NCBI GenBank assembly: GCA_964444365.1
Contig: CAYUHJ010000010.1
Location: 1 to 64,000 of the forward strand
Origin: CAYUHJ01 sp964444365
GTDB taxonomy: Bacteria; Planctomycetota; Planctomycetia; Gemmatales; Gemmataceae
DNA: 64,000 bases
Direction: 5' to 3'
Positions within the stretch are counted from its first letter, which is position 1; each line of letters opens with the position of its first letter. Below, one piece after another: positions 24,705 through 34,015 of this stretch. Under the pieces are notes generated by a model, which saw nothing but the letters and a program-made list of their open reading frames with translations, was not told where the DNA came from and ran no database searches. Both the position numbers and the translations under genes were made by a program.

Positions 24705-26180
24705 TCACGGCGTTTGGCCGCGGCTCGTGCTCAACGCTCCCCGAGCCCACGCCTCTTCCAGCTCTCGCAGGTCGGCGACGCCGTACTGCCGCTTGATCGC
24801 CTGCGTCTGGCCGTACCGCTGGCTGTCTCTCAGGAAGGTCGTGAACGCCTTTTCCCCTTTCCACTTCACCAGGAAGTCCACCAGGGAAACGCTGCCGGCG
24901 TACCAGCCCGTGACCTGCCCGGCGGGGACGCCCGCTTCGAGCAGTTTGCCGGCCGGGACGAGGTCGCCGTCCCGGTGGCAGCGGACCGCCGTCCGGAGGC
25001 AGCGGTCGAGTTCCGTCGGCGACGCGGCGAGGGCGGCCATGCCCGCCTCGGCCCACCGCGGCGGGGCGTGGGTCGGGAACAGGTCGGCCAGCACGACGTG
25101 GGTCAGTTCGCGGGGCAGGGCGTCGTCGGCGGCCGCCGCATCGTCCGCCCGGAGGTCGATCCGCCGCTCGACCGCCTGCCCGCCGTCCAGCTTGACGACG
25201 GCTCGCCCGGTCGCGGACTCGGGCTGCCCGGTGGTTTTCGCGAAGGCGGCAGAATCGGCGTGAATCACGATCTCGCACTTCGGCTCCCACGCCCCGCCCG
25301 GAGGGCCGGACCAGCGGGCCGCGATCTCGCCCCGCTTCGCCTCGGCCGCCTTTGCAATCGCTTCGCCGAGTTCCTTCTTCCCGCCGTGGCGGACGCGGAA
25401 GCTGGCCGTTTCGATCGCGTCCCCGACCGCGACGACCGCGTTCCCGGCCCGGGACTTGGCGACCGCGACCAGGTCGGCCGCGACCTTCTGCAAGCCGGCG
25501 TTGCCGGGGGCGTGTTTGGCCGCGTCCTCGACTTCCGCGACGACCTCGGCCGCCACGCCGGGGTGGTTCGGGTGCGCGTTCAACCGCTCGGCGGCGATGC
25601 GGATTCGGCAGTACGCCCACGCCGCGTGGTGCTCCGGGGACAGTTCCACCCCCCCGCCGCACGCGGCGGCAAAGAGCTTCGCCGCGAGTTCGAGCTTCTT
25701 CGGCTGGGCCTTCCCCTGGTTGAACAGGTCCGCCGCCTGCCGCAGCGAATCGAGCGCCGCGCTCGGTGCCGGATCGACCGCCGGTGCCGCCACGGGCGGG
25801 GGCGGGGGTGCGGCGGCCGGTTCCGCCTTCGCCACCTCCGCGGCTCCCGGTCCGGCTTCCGCACTGCCTCCGATGAGCATCAGTTTCGTCCGCAGGTCGG
25901 CGACCCTGGCCGGGTCCGCGTTCGCGAGTTGCAGCCGCTTGATCTCGGCGGCGTAGGCGGACCGCAGCAGGTCGAGGAACGCCCGGCTGCCGTCCGCCGC
26001 GGGCAGGGTCTTTTCGAGCAGGGCGATGGCGTCCGCAGACTTGTGCGCGGTCAGCAGGTCGCGGGCGTCGGCGAGTGCGGTTTGGAGAACGAGGGCCCGG
26101 TCGATCGGGGTCGGGTCGGCGGCCGGTGCGGGTGCGGACACGAGCGCGGCGAGACAGATCGCCACGAAGGGGCGGGGCAT
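24705..26180 (-). CDS. Secreted Ala-rich protein with a degenerate peptidase-MA-like domain
   Basis: A predicted exported protein of 491 residues that I cannot assign a function. A signal peptide (MPRPFVAICLAALVSAPAPA, cleaved before ADP) is followed by helical TPR-like segments (about 25-100 and 145-260) joined by a Pro/Ala-rich linker near 115-140. The C-terminal third resembles the peptidase MA-like gluzincin fold: ALPRELTHVVLADLF is followed by PPRWAEAGMAALAAS, matching the usual HExxH...PxWxxEG layout. The first zinc-binding histidine is replaced by arginine (RELTH), so it is probably not an active metallopeptidase. It is divergent from the large secreted protein at 26423 with about 240 bp between the starts; nothing else is recognised there. 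Confidence 0.65.
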   Translation of the reverse strand: MPRPFVAICLAALVSAPAPAADPTPIDRALVLQTALADARDLLTAHKSADAIALLEKTLPAADGSRAFLDLLRSAYAAEIKRLQLANADPARVADLRTKLMLIGGSAEAGPGAAEVAKAEPAAAPPPPPVAAPAVDPAPSAALDSLRQAADLFNQGKAQPKKLELAAKLFAAACGGGVELSPEHHAAWAYCRIRIAAERLNAHPNHPGVAAEVVAEVEDAAKHAPGNAGLQKVAADLVAVAKSRAGNAVVAVGDAIETASFRVRHGGKKELGEAIAKAAEAKRGEIAARWSGPPGGAWEPKCEIVIHADSAAFAKTTGQPESATGRAVVKLDGGQAVERRIDLRADDAAAADDALPRELTHVVLADLFPTHAPPRWAEAGMAALAASPTELDRCLRTAVRCHRDGDLVPAGKLLEAGVPAGQVTGWYAGSVSLVDFLVKWKGEKAFTTFLRDSQRYGQTQAIKRQYGVADLRELEEAWARGALSTSRGQTP

Positions 26181-26422
26181 GAGCGGCGTCCTTGCCGGGG
26201 GTGAGGTCGACGTGTCGCGTGCGGGGCAATCCTTTGCCCGCGGGGCGGAGGTTTACCCCCGTGCGGGGCCATTTGCAACCCGAATGCATCGTCATCGACG
26301 GCCCGGGGCGGAAACTTGAGCGAATTCCGACCAGCCTGATCCGCCGGCGGTCCGGCCGCGGAACTCCTCTTCCGCCCGTTGCCCCCGCCGGCTATATCCC
26401 GCCCGTTACGGGAGGCCTTCCG

Positions 26423-29371
26423 ATGCCGCGTTCGCACTACTTGCTCGTCTTCCCGGTGTCGCTGCTCGCCGTGCTCGTCGCGGTCACGCCGGCGGCCGCG
26501 CAGGCGAGCATCCACCGCAACGGCTTCGGCGGCCGCGACCCGTTCTGGGCCGCCGCGGACGCGAACATCAAGTTCGACGAGAAGGCCCACAAGATCTCGG
26601 ACGAGCACTGCAAGAACGCGCCCACCTCCGAGTACATCAAGATCGACGCGAACCCGTCCGCCGGGGCCGTCGACGCCGAGTACGTCCACTACGCCTACGA
26701 CACGCCGCCCGCCCCGATCACCGACCGCCTGACCGCGAGCGTCTGGGTGAAGTCCTACCGCGCCGGCGTTCAGCTTCGAGCCCGGGTCGTGCTGCCCAAG
26801 GAAAAAGACCCCAAGAACCCGGACGCCCCGCTGACGGCTCTGATCCTGGGCGACTCGTACAAGAACGTCCGCCAGTGGCAGCCGCTCACGCTCGGGAACC
26901 CGGAAGACCTGCTGCGAAAGCACATGCCGGTGCTGCACGCCCGCGTCGGCCACGCGGTCGACTCCTCCGGGGCGTACATCGACCGGCTGATGCTGAACGT
27001 CTACGCCGGGCCGGGGGTGACCGAAGTGTGGGTCGACGACCTGGAAATCGGCCCGGTGAAGGTCGACCCGAACCAGCCGGCTGGACCGAAGCCGAAGACA
27101 CCGGGAACGACCGCATCCCGCCCCGGTGCGACCGCCTTGCCGAAGGCCCGCACCGTCGAGTTCCGGGACGGTCAGGTCAAGATCGACGGCGAACCGTTCT
27201 TCATGCTCGCGATTCGGCACACCGACACGCCGTTGAAGACGCTGCGGGACGCGAACATCAACACCGTCTGGTTCCCGGCCGAGACCGCGCCGGAAACCAT
27301 CGAAGAAGCGGTCCGCCAGGGGTTCTGGATCGTCCCGAGCGTGCCGCTGCCTGCCGCCGGGTTCGAGCAGCCGCCGCGAAACGACGCCGTGTCGATGGAA
27401 CGCGAGGCGAACCGCGTCGCGGACTTCCTCCGGCGGTTCCTGTCCACCGACGCCGTCCTGATGTGGGACCTCGGCGGCGGCCGCACTTCGGAAGAAGTCG
27501 CACGGGTCGCCCGCACCGCCTCTGCCGTCCGCGAGGTGGACCCCCGCCGCCCGCGCGGCGTCGACCTGTGGGACGGCTTCCAGAACTACTCGTCCTACGT
27601 CGACGCCGTCGGCACCCACCGCTGGCCGCTGTTCACGAGCCTGGAACTGAACTCATACAAGGACTGGCTCGCGCAGCGGAAGTCGCTGACGAGCCCCAGC
27701 AAGATGACCTGGACCTGGGTGCAGACGCACCTGCCGGACTGGTACGTCCGGTCGATCGCCGGCAAGGCGGACGTGACCAAGTTCGACGACCCCGTCGGCC
27801 CGCACCCGGAACAGATCCGCATTCTGACGTACCTGAGCCTCGCCGCCGGCAACCGCGGGATCGGCTACTGGTCCGACCGGTTCCTCGCGAACACCCACCA
27901 CGGCCGGGACCGCCTGCTCGAACTGGCGATGCTCAACACCGAAATCGAGATGCTGAAGCCGGTGCTGAACACGGCCACCGAACCGGCCAAGTGGATCGGC
28001 ACGAGCGACGGCAACGTCCAGGCGGCGATCCTCCGCGGGCCGAAGGAAGTGCTCGTCCTCCCGGTCTGGCTCGGGGCGGGGACGCAGTACACGCCGGCGC
28101 AAGGGGCGTTGCCGTCGCTGAGCGTGACGGTGCCGCTCGTCCCGGACGGGGCGATCCCCTGGCTCGTGTCCCCGGTCGGCGTGACGGAATTGAAGGACGT
28201 GAAGCGCGTCGCGGGCGGCACCCGCATCACCATCCCCGAGTTCGACCTGACCGCCGCCGTCGTCTTCACCAGCGACCTGAAGCTCGACGGCAAGATCGTC
28301 CGCTGGCAGGACCACACCCGCTACCGCGTCGGCGAACTGGCGGCGCGGTGGGCCGAGCAGCAGGCCATCGAGCAGCACAACAAGACGCTCGCGATCCACA
28401 ACCGCATCACCCAGTCCGGCGGGCCGGAGGTCGCGGAGTCGCAGGCGTTGCTGGCCCGCAGCGAGAAGTACATCGCGAACTGCAAGGAGTACCTCGAAAA
28501 CAAGCAGTGGGACACCGCCTTCCGCGAGGCGCGACGTGCCCAACGGCCGTTGCGGGTGCTGATGCGCGAGGACTGGCGAAAGGCCGTCGAGGGGCTCGAC
28601 TGTGCCACCGCCAGCCCCTACGCGGTCAGCTTCTACTCGCTGCCGCTGCACTGGCAGCTGGCGAAGGACGTGGCCGGGTCCAAGCCCGGGGCGCCGGTCC
28701 TGCCCTACGGCCGGTTCGAACTCAGTGGCCCCGCCCCGGACCAGGGCGCGGCCGTGGCATCGCTCCCAGGGTGGAGCACCCGCCAGAGCCTGCTCGACCC
28801 GGTCGTGGCGGTCGCGTCCATCGTGAACGCGGACAAGCTCGCCGACGTGCCGCCGCCGAAGGTACCGCTGCCGCCGACGCGATACGTCGCCCCGGAGTTC
28901 GACACCCGGCCCGCGGACGTGAAGCTCAAGCCCGAGCTCGGCAAGCAGTGCCTCCGGCTGGACATCGCGCCGAAGGTGAAGGTGGACAAGGCCGGCAACC
29001 CGCTGCCCGCCCCGCAAGCCCTCGAACGGGCGTTCCTGGCGGTCGACAGCCCGGCGGTCGACCTGCCCCCCGGCTCGCTGGCCCGAGTCAGCTTCTGGGC
29101 CAAGGTGCCCCGCGCCATCGAGTCCTCCGCGGACGGCGTCGTCGTCTACGACTCCGCCGGCGGCGAGCCGCTCGCCGTCCGACTCCAGGTCACCGACGGC
29201 TGGCAACGCTTCAACCTGTACCGCCGCGTGCCCGAGACGGGGAAGCTGTCCATGACCTTCGCCCTCACCGGCATCGGGACCGCCTACATCGACGACGTGA
29301 AGATCGAGCCCCTCGTCCCGGCCGGCGGCCCCGTGCAGGCGGGCGGAGTCGCGCCGGCCCCTCGCCGGTGA
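26423..29371 (+). CDS. Large secreted protein with glycoside-hydrolase-like TIM-barrel region, unassigned
   Basis: A predicted exported protein of 982 residues. The signal peptide is residues 1-26 (ending AAAQA). The N-terminal part (about 30-205) resembles a carbohydrate-binding beta-sandwich (DRLTASVWVKSYRAGVQLRA; VWVDDLEIGPVKV). Next comes a barrel-like region (about 240-560) beginning VKIDGEPFFMLAIRHTDTPL, a pattern typical of beta-galactosidase-like clans. A beta-rich part and a helical segment (about 650-720) follow, and then a second sandwich ending AYIDDVKIEPL. I cannot identify catalytic acids with confidence. ATG at 26423 has GGAGG about 8 nt upstream. It is followed on the same strand by kelch-like and FGE-like secreted proteins. 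The secretion call is sure; the enzyme class is only suggestive. Confidence 0.6.
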   Translation: MPRSHYLLVFPVSLLAVLVAVTPAAAQASIHRNGFGGRDPFWAAADANIKFDEKAHKISDEHCKNAPTSEYIKIDANPSAGAVDAEYVHYAYDTPPAPITDRLTASVWVKSYRAGVQLRARVVLPKEKDPKNPDAPLTALILGDSYKNVRQWQPLTLGNPEDLLRKHMPVLHARVGHAVDSSGAYIDRLMLNVYAGPGVTEVWVDDLEIGPVKVDPNQPAGPKPKTPGTTASRPGATALPKARTVEFRDGQVKIDGEPFFMLAIRHTDTPLKTLRDANINTVWFPAETAPETIEEAVRQGFWIVPSVPLPAAGFEQPPRNDAVSMEREANRVADFLRRFLSTDAVLMWDLGGGRTSEEVARVARTASAVREVDPRRPRGVDLWDGFQNYSSYVDAVGTHRWPLFTSLELNSYKDWLAQRKSLTSPSKMTWTWVQTHLPDWYVRSIAGKADVTKFDDPVGPHPEQIRILTYLSLAAGNRGIGYWSDRFLANTHHGRDRLLELAMLNTEIEMLKPVLNTATEPAKWIGTSDGNVQAAILRGPKEVLVLPVWLGAGTQYTPAQGALPSLSVTVPLVPDGAIPWLVSPVGVTELKDVKRVAGGTRITIPEFDLTAAVVFTSDLKLDGKIVRWQDHTRYRVGELAARWAEQQAIEQHNKTLAIHNRITQSGGPEVAESQALLARSEKYIANCKEYLENKQWDTAFREARRAQRPLRVLMREDWRKAVEGLDCATASPYAVSFYSLPLHWQLAKDVAGSKPGAPVLPYGRFELSGPAPDQGAAVASLPGWSTRQSLLDPVVAVASIVNADKLADVPPPKVPLPPTRYVAPEFDTRPADVKLKPELGKQCLRLDIAPKVKVDKAGNPLPAPQALERAFLAVDSPAVDLPPGSLARVSFWAKVPRAIESSADGVVVYDSAGGEPLAVRLQVTDGWQRFNLYRRVPETGKLSMTFALTGIGTAYIDDVKIEPLVPAGGPVQAGGVAPAPRR

Positions 29372-29474
29372 AGTGGCCGCAACTCTCACCCGCTTGGGGG
29401 CTCATCCTCGCATGTCAGCCCGGGAGGCGGTACAATTCAGCACCCGCCGCATCCCTTTTCCGTCCCGTGATGCC

Positions 29475-30737
29475 ATGAGCCATCCCAGCCCGGCAAATCC
29501 CGACCGCCGAACGGTTCTCACCCTCGCCGTGGCGGGCACCACCGGCGTGCTCGCTCGCGGCCTGGGTACGGACGCGCCGCCGGCGAAGCTCGAACCCCGG
29601 CTCGACCCGAAGCGGGACGTCGGGGAGAAGCTCGCCGGGCTGAAGGCGAATCGGGCCATCGTGCTCGGAACAGCCGACGTGACCGGGGAGTTCAACGACA
29701 CGGCGAAGAAGTACGACCTGCACAAGACCGGGCCGAAGGGGCGGGACTTCACCCTCAAGATGTGCTGGGCCCCGGACCGCCAGCGGGTCCTGTACTGCGG
29801 GGCCAACCACGGGGTGCCGCACCGCCTGAACGACGTGTGGGAGTTCGACCTGCCGTCCCTCACCTGGGCGATGCTGTACGCCCCGGACCTGCCCCGCGGG
29901 TACGCCGACCTCGGGAAGGACACGTCCGACTGCGAGTTCAAGGACGGCGTCCTCGTGACCCGGCGCGGCGGGCCGGCGGTGATCGCGCACACGTGGTGGG
30001 GCCTGACCTACGACCCGCGGAAGAAGGCCCTGCTGTTCATGAACACGTGGGTGACGGATCGCAAGAAGGCGGTCAAAGACCTCGGCGGCGACCCGGCCGC
30101 GCTGTACGACGGCCCGCCGCTGTGGGCCTTCTTCCCCGCCGAAAAGAAGTGGGCGTACTTCAAGGCCCCGAAACCCCACCCGGTGGCCATATTCGGCGGG
30201 ATGCTGGAGTTCGTCCCCGAGTTGGGCGGCAGCGTCTGGCACGCGAACAACTGGCAGACGCGGGGCACCTGGGTCCACGACTTCGACAAGCACGCCTGGA
30301 CGGACGCGAAGGCCAACGGCGGCGGGAAGGCGTTCGAGCGCGAGGCGGCGGAGCCCGAGCAGGTCGGCTACTACGACCCCCGGCGCAAGATCCTCGTCGC
30401 CCAGCGGCACCACGACACGCACCACTACGACGTGGCGAAGAACGAGTGGAAGAAAGTCCTGACCGGGGACAAGGACGACGGGAAGACCCCCTACGGCCAC
30501 GACGCGCGGTCGGTCATCGGGTACGACCCCGTCAGCGGGCACGGGCTGCTGGTGCAGTTCCAGACGAACACCCTCTGGGCCTACGACCCCGACCGGACCG
30601 CGTGGGCGAAGCTCGCCCCGGAGGGGGCCCCCATGCCGACCGGCGGCAAGCGGCTCGCCTACGTCGACCCCGCCCGGAACGCGGTCGTCGTCATCGACGG
30701 CGTCACCGTCTGGGCGTACCGCTACCGAACGCCGTGA
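29475..30737 (+). CDS. Secreted kelch-like beta-propeller protein
   Basis: A 420-residue protein that appears to be exported: DRRTVLTLAVAGTTGVLARG at residues 10-29 resembles a twin-arginine leader with a hydrophobic core. The body shows repeated kelch-like blades with W/Y-D pairs: NDVWEFDLPSLTWAMLYAPD, THHYDVAKNEWKKVLTGD and NTLWAYDPDRTAWAKLAPEG. Between them are GG-containing turns. Four to six blades can be outlined. There is no enzymatic signature. Kelch proteins of this type often accompany secreted hydrolases in planctomycetes, and here the gene lies between a large secreted protein and an FGE-like protein, all on the same strand with gaps of 50-100 bp, so they may form one transcript. 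Confidence 0.65.
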   Translation: MSHPSPANPDRRTVLTLAVAGTTGVLARGLGTDAPPAKLEPRLDPKRDVGEKLAGLKANRAIVLGTADVTGEFNDTAKKYDLHKTGPKGRDFTLKMCWAPDRQRVLYCGANHGVPHRLNDVWEFDLPSLTWAMLYAPDLPRGYADLGKDTSDCEFKDGVLVTRRGGPAVIAHTWWGLTYDPRKKALLFMNTWVTDRKKAVKDLGGDPAALYDGPPLWAFFPAEKKWAYFKAPKPHPVAIFGGMLEFVPELGGSVWHANNWQTRGTWVHDFDKHAWTDAKANGGGKAFEREAAEPEQVGYYDPRRKILVAQRHHDTHHYDVAKNEWKKVLTGDKDDGKTPYGHDARSVIGYDPVSGHGLLVQFQTNTLWAYDPDRTAWAKLAPEGAPMPTGGKRLAYVDPARNAVVVIDGVTVWAYRYRTP

Positions 30738-30790
30738 CGGGTGCCGGGTCCACCCCCGGCGAGTGCCGCCACAACCCAGGGACGCGAACC

Positions 30791-31675
30791 ATGCCCGTTC
30801 CCGCCGCCGGAACCCTGCGTGCGCTGATCGTTGCCGTGGCCGGCGGGTGCGGCGTCGCTTGTGTCGCCCCGGCCGCGGACCCGCCGAAGGTGCCACCCGC
30901 CCCGCGGTTCCCCTTCGACCCGGACCACGCGCAGCGATACCGGGACGGCTACGCGGCCGCCACCGGACTCCCGAAGAACATCACCAACTCGGCGGGTATG
31001 AAGCTGACCCTCATTCCGCCGGGCACCTTCGAGATGGGGCCGAACGGGAGCAGGTACCGGGTCACGCTGGCGAAGCCCTTCCACGTCGGGGTCACCGAGG
31101 TCACGCTCGGGCAGTACCGCAAGTTCCGGCCGGGGCACAAGGTCGAAGGGGCCGCCGACGAGTTCAACGAGGACGACCGCCCCGCGGCCATGCTGACCTG
31201 GGACGACGCCCGGGCGTTCTGCACGTGGCTGTCGGAGCAGGACGCGGAACAGCGAGCAGGGCGCAGGTACGCCCTGCCCACCGAGGCCCAGTGGGAGTGG
31301 GCCGCGCGGGCCGGCACGGGGACGGCCCGGCACTTCGGCGAAACCGACAAGGACCAGTCCAAGTATTCGTGGTTCAACGCGACCTACACCCCGAACCCGA
31401 AGACGGAAGCAGACGGCCGGGGCCGCCAACCGGTCGGGAAGTTGCCGGCCAACAGTTGGGGACTCCACGACACGCTCGGCAACGTGTGGGAGTGGTGCGG
31501 CGACCGCCGGGCCGACGAAGCGACCGGCGAAACCCGCGACCCGGTGATGCGCGGCGGCTCGTGGCGGTCCGGGGCGTTCCACTGCACCGCGGTCGCCCAC
31601 GACCCCGGTCCGCACGGCACGAAAGGCGACCACATCGGCTTTCGCGTCGTTTGCGCGGGCGCGAAACCAGACTGA
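30791..31675 (+). CDS. SUMF1/formylglycine-generating-enzyme-fold protein, probably non-catalytic
   Basis: A 294-residue exported protein with the FGE-sulfatase fold. A signal peptide (about 1-28, ending APAADPP) precedes GMKLTLIPPGTFEMGP near 69-84. Then come VGVTEVTLGQYRKF, DDARAFCTWLSEQD, the family landmark YALPTEAQWEWAARAGTGTA near 157-176, GLHDTLGNVWEWCGD near 223-237 and RGGSWRSGAFHC near 252-263. In true FGE the RGGS motif is followed by a Cys two residues on (RGGSxxC...C). Here the first of that pair is Ser, so formylglycine formation is unlikely. Planctomycetes have many such paralogues with other binding roles. The ATG at 30791 begins the signal peptide. Confidence 0.8.
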   Translation: MPVPAAGTLRALIVAVAGGCGVACVAPAADPPKVPPAPRFPFDPDHAQRYRDGYAAATGLPKNITNSAGMKLTLIPPGTFEMGPNGSRYRVTLAKPFHVGVTEVTLGQYRKFRPGHKVEGAADEFNEDDRPAAMLTWDDARAFCTWLSEQDAEQRAGRRYALPTEAQWEWAARAGTGTARHFGETDKDQSKYSWFNATYTPNPKTEADGRGRQPVGKLPANSWGLHDTLGNVWEWCGDRRADEATGETRDPVMRGGSWRSGAFHCTAVAHDPGPHGTKGDHIGFRVVCAGAKPD

Positions 31676-31769
31676 CCGGCCACCACGTCCCCCTTCGACA
31701 CCGGAGGCGGCACTTCTCGATCGGCAATCCATTTCCGACACGGGCACCCGGATTTTCCCGCAATTTCCC

Positions 31770-31798
31770 TTGCGCATTCCGCAGGATCGGCCTAATAC
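31770..31798 (+). promoter_or_regulatory. Candidate sigma70-like promoter upstream of the DNA methyltransferase
   Basis: TTGCGC (31770-31775) and TAATAC (31793-31798) are separated by 17 bp, followed by a leader of about 40 nt to the ATG at 31842. The region is visibly AT-richer than its surroundings. This is a pattern match only. Confidence 0.35.
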
Positions 31799-31841
31799 TA
31801 TCATCAGCTCGTGTCAGCTCAGACTCCCTAGGTTGGCTCCC

Positions 31842-32702
31842 ATGCTGTGGAACGAAGTCTGGGACGGTGATTGCCTGGAACTCCTGCCGGCCCTCTCGGA
31901 CGGCACCGTCGACCTCGTCTTTGCGGACCCGCCGTTCAACATCGGGTACGGGTACGACGTGTACCACGACAGCCGGCAGAAGACCGAGTACCTGGCGTGG
32001 ACCGACCGCTGGCTGGAGGCGACCCGCCGGGTGCTGTCGCCGACGGGGTCGATGTTCGTCGCGATCGGGGACGAGTACGCCGCCGAGATCAAGGTCCGGC
32101 TCGACGGCCTCGGGCTGACGATGCGGAACTGGATCGTCTGGCACTACACCTTCGGCGTGAACTGCACCAAGAAGTTCAACCGCAGCCACGCGCACATCTT
32201 CTACTACGTCGCGGACCCGAAGAACTTCACGTTCAACCCGGACCCCGTGCGGGTGCCGTCGGCCCGGATGACCACCTACGCCGACCGGCGGGCGAACCCC
32301 GTCGGGAAGTTGCCGGACGACACCTGGGTGCTGCGGCCGCAGGAAGCCGGGGACCACTTCGCGCCGGACGCGGACACCTGGTACGAGCCGCGCGTGTGCG
32401 GCACCTTCAAGGAGCGGACGTCGCACCCGTGCCAGATGCCGGAGGCGGTGCTGGAGCGGATCATCGCGGTCGCGTCCAACCCCGGCCAACTCGTCCTCGA
32501 CCCGTTCGCCGGCAGCGGCACGACGCTGGCGGTGGCCAAGCGGCTGCGGCGGAAGTACCTGGGCATCGAACTGTCGGAAGGGTACGCGGAGGGGATTCGC
32601 GAACGGCTGAAGTCGGTGAAGCCGGAAGCGGAGAAGCCGGTGAGCGTGCCGCGGGGGCCGGGCGTCGGGCGGACACAGGCGGCGGGGTTGAAGCCGCGGT
32701 AG
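31842..32702 (+). CDS. Orphan DNA methyltransferase (beta-class, N6-adenine or N4-cytosine)
   Basis: A SAM-dependent DNA methylase of 286 residues. The catalytic motif DPPFNIGYGYDVY (motif IV, near 27-39) precedes the SAM-binding LDPFAGSGTTLAVAKRL (motif I, near 220-236). This IV-before-I order defines the beta class, which includes CcrM and HinfI-like enzymes. The region between has the usual N-terminal WTDRWLEATRRVLSPTGSM helix-strand and a central variable part thought to read the DNA target. No restriction nuclease or specificity subunit lies near it, so it is either a regulatory methylase or a domesticated one. ATG at 31842 was chosen because similarity begins there. It converges on the DUF3501 gene with only 18 bp between. 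Confidence 0.88.
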   Translation: MLWNEVWDGDCLELLPALSDGTVDLVFADPPFNIGYGYDVYHDSRQKTEYLAWTDRWLEATRRVLSPTGSMFVAIGDEYAAEIKVRLDGLGLTMRNWIVWHYTFGVNCTKKFNRSHAHIFYYVADPKNFTFNPDPVRVPSARMTTYADRRANPVGKLPDDTWVLRPQEAGDHFAPDADTWYEPRVCGTFKERTSHPCQMPEAVLERIIAVASNPGQLVLDPFAGSGTTLAVAKRLRRKYLGIELSEGYAEGIRERLKSVKPEAEKPVSVPRGPGVGRTQAAGLKPR

Positions 32703-32720
32703 GGAGAGGAGGACCGGAAG

Positions 32721-33320
32721 TCAGTCGTGGTCGGACTCTTCCAGGTCGGACAGCAGGCTGGCGTGGACCTCGTCTTCGAGCGGCAGACTCTCGTGCTCGT
32801 AGCCGGGGGCCTCGACGAACACGCTCCACCGGCGGGACGGGTCGGCGAAGGCGGCGCGGTCGGCGGCGGTGAAGTGGAACTCGACCCAGTGGGCGAGGCC
32901 GATGAGCCGGTCGCCGACGCGGTTCGTCAGGAACGCGCCGGGCACTTCGATGTCTTCGGACCGGAACCCGATTCGGCCGCCCGAGATCGCCGCCCGCACC
33001 GCTTCGAGCGCCCGGCTCGGCCGGCGGCCCGGCTCGGCGATCCACATCGCGGCCTGGAGTTGATTGCGGCGGGGGAGCAGGCGGTTGTACCAGTTCAGTT
33101 CGGCTTGCACGCGGCCGGGTTCCGTCAGGCGGGCAACCCGGACCAGTTCGTGGACCCGGAACCAGAGGGTCTGCCGGTTCTCGAACACGACGTTGACGGC
33201 CGGCCCGACGCGGACCCGGCGACAGCGGTCGAGGTAGCGGTAGTGTTCTTCGAAGTGGTCGTCGCGGTGATCCTGGTAGAAATCCGGTGCCGTCATTTCG
33301 TCCAGCGTGAGCGGATGCAT
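32721..33320 (-). CDS. DUF3501 family protein
   Basis: A 199-residue cytosolic protein of the DUF3501 family, function unknown. Family landmarks are LTLDEMTAPDFY at 4-15, the RRVRVGPAVNVVFENRQTLW block near 34-53, FRVHELVRVARLTEPGRVQ near 54-72 and AELNWYNRLLPRRNQLQAAM near 73-92. In other genomes DUF3501 often lies beside ferredoxin or rubrerythrin-type genes; that is not so here, where the neighbours are a DNA methyltransferase and a STAS protein. The C-terminal third is longer and more acidic than the minimal family. The frame remains open upstream to about 33962, but the ATG at 33320 matches the family N-terminus. The 212 bp before the STAS gene are AT-richer and hold no gene I recognise. 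Confidence 0.8.
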   Translation of the reverse strand: MHPLTLDEMTAPDFYQDHRDDHFEEHYRYLDRCRRVRVGPAVNVVFENRQTLWFRVHELVRVARLTEPGRVQAELNWYNRLLPRRNQLQAAMWIAEPGRRPSRALEAVRAAISGGRIGFRSEDIEVPGAFLTNRVGDRLIGLAHWVEFHFTAADRAAFADPSRRWSVFVEAPGYEHESLPLEDEVHASLLSDLEESDHD

Positions 33321-33532
33321 GGCAGGCTCCGGCGGTCGGAGTGGCTCCTCCTTGAGGGTCAAGTCCTGAAATCGGCGGTGATAGAATTTTGACGCAGATT
33401 GCCCGACTTCCCATATCCAATCCGGAGAGTTCCGCAGATATTTCTGTCTGAGCTGGCGGTAGAAACGAAAATGCCGCGCCAAAAGGCCGCGGCAATGAAG
33501 AAGCCGTGTCGTCGGCGTGTGGAAGAGATGAA

Positions 33533-33931
33533 TCAGTCCGACCCGCCGAGCGAGTCGAGCGCCTCCTGCCGGGTTTCGTACAGCGCCCACAACGTGTCCA
33601 GGGCGGTCGTCCGCAGCAGCTCCCGGATGCGAGGGCTGACGCCGGCCAGAACCAGTTCGCTGCCGCGTTGCTTCACGAGCAGGTGGCACCGCAGCAAAAA
33701 CGTGATGAACGCCGAGCCGAAGTACCGGACGCCGGACAGGTCGACGATCAGGTTCGACGGCGGGTCGTCCTTCAACGGGGCCAGGATCAACTGGGCGGCC
33801 GTCAGGATCACGTTCTCGGGCAGTTGCTCGACTTCCGGCGAGGGCACGATGACGGCAGCGTCGCCGTGCCGTTTCAGCTGGAAGTATTCGTTCGCGAGCG
33901 GGGCCGGTCGGGGGGTTATTTCGGTCGTCAT
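33533..33931 (-). CDS. STAS-domain protein (anti-sigma factor antagonist-like)
   Basis: A 132-residue SpoIIAA/RsbV-type protein that would bind an RsbW-like kinase in a partner-switching system. The STAS core is present: strand AAVIVPSPEVEQLPENVI near 25-42, then LIVDLSGVRYFGSAFITFLL near 61-80. In that segment the serine of the GSAF turn lies in the usual phosphorylation position. A C-terminal helix follows (EALDSLGG). The N-terminal 20 residues look disordered. No kinase is adjacent, so it could work with the module 20 kb downstream or with kinases elsewhere. ATG at 33931 is followed by the family core. Confidence 0.82.
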   Translation of the reverse strand: MTTEITPRPAPLANEYFQLKRHGDAAVIVPSPEVEQLPENVILTAAQLILAPLKDDPPSNLIVDLSGVRYFGSAFITFLLRCHLLVKQRGSELVLAGVSPRIRELLRTTALDTLWALYETRQEALDSLGGSD

Positions 33932-34015
33932 GCGTGAATCCTGGGGTGGCGGGGCGATCCATTCACCTCCCAACAGTAGCCAGGCGGGAGGAACGAAGCA
34001 AGGACTTGACCGGTT

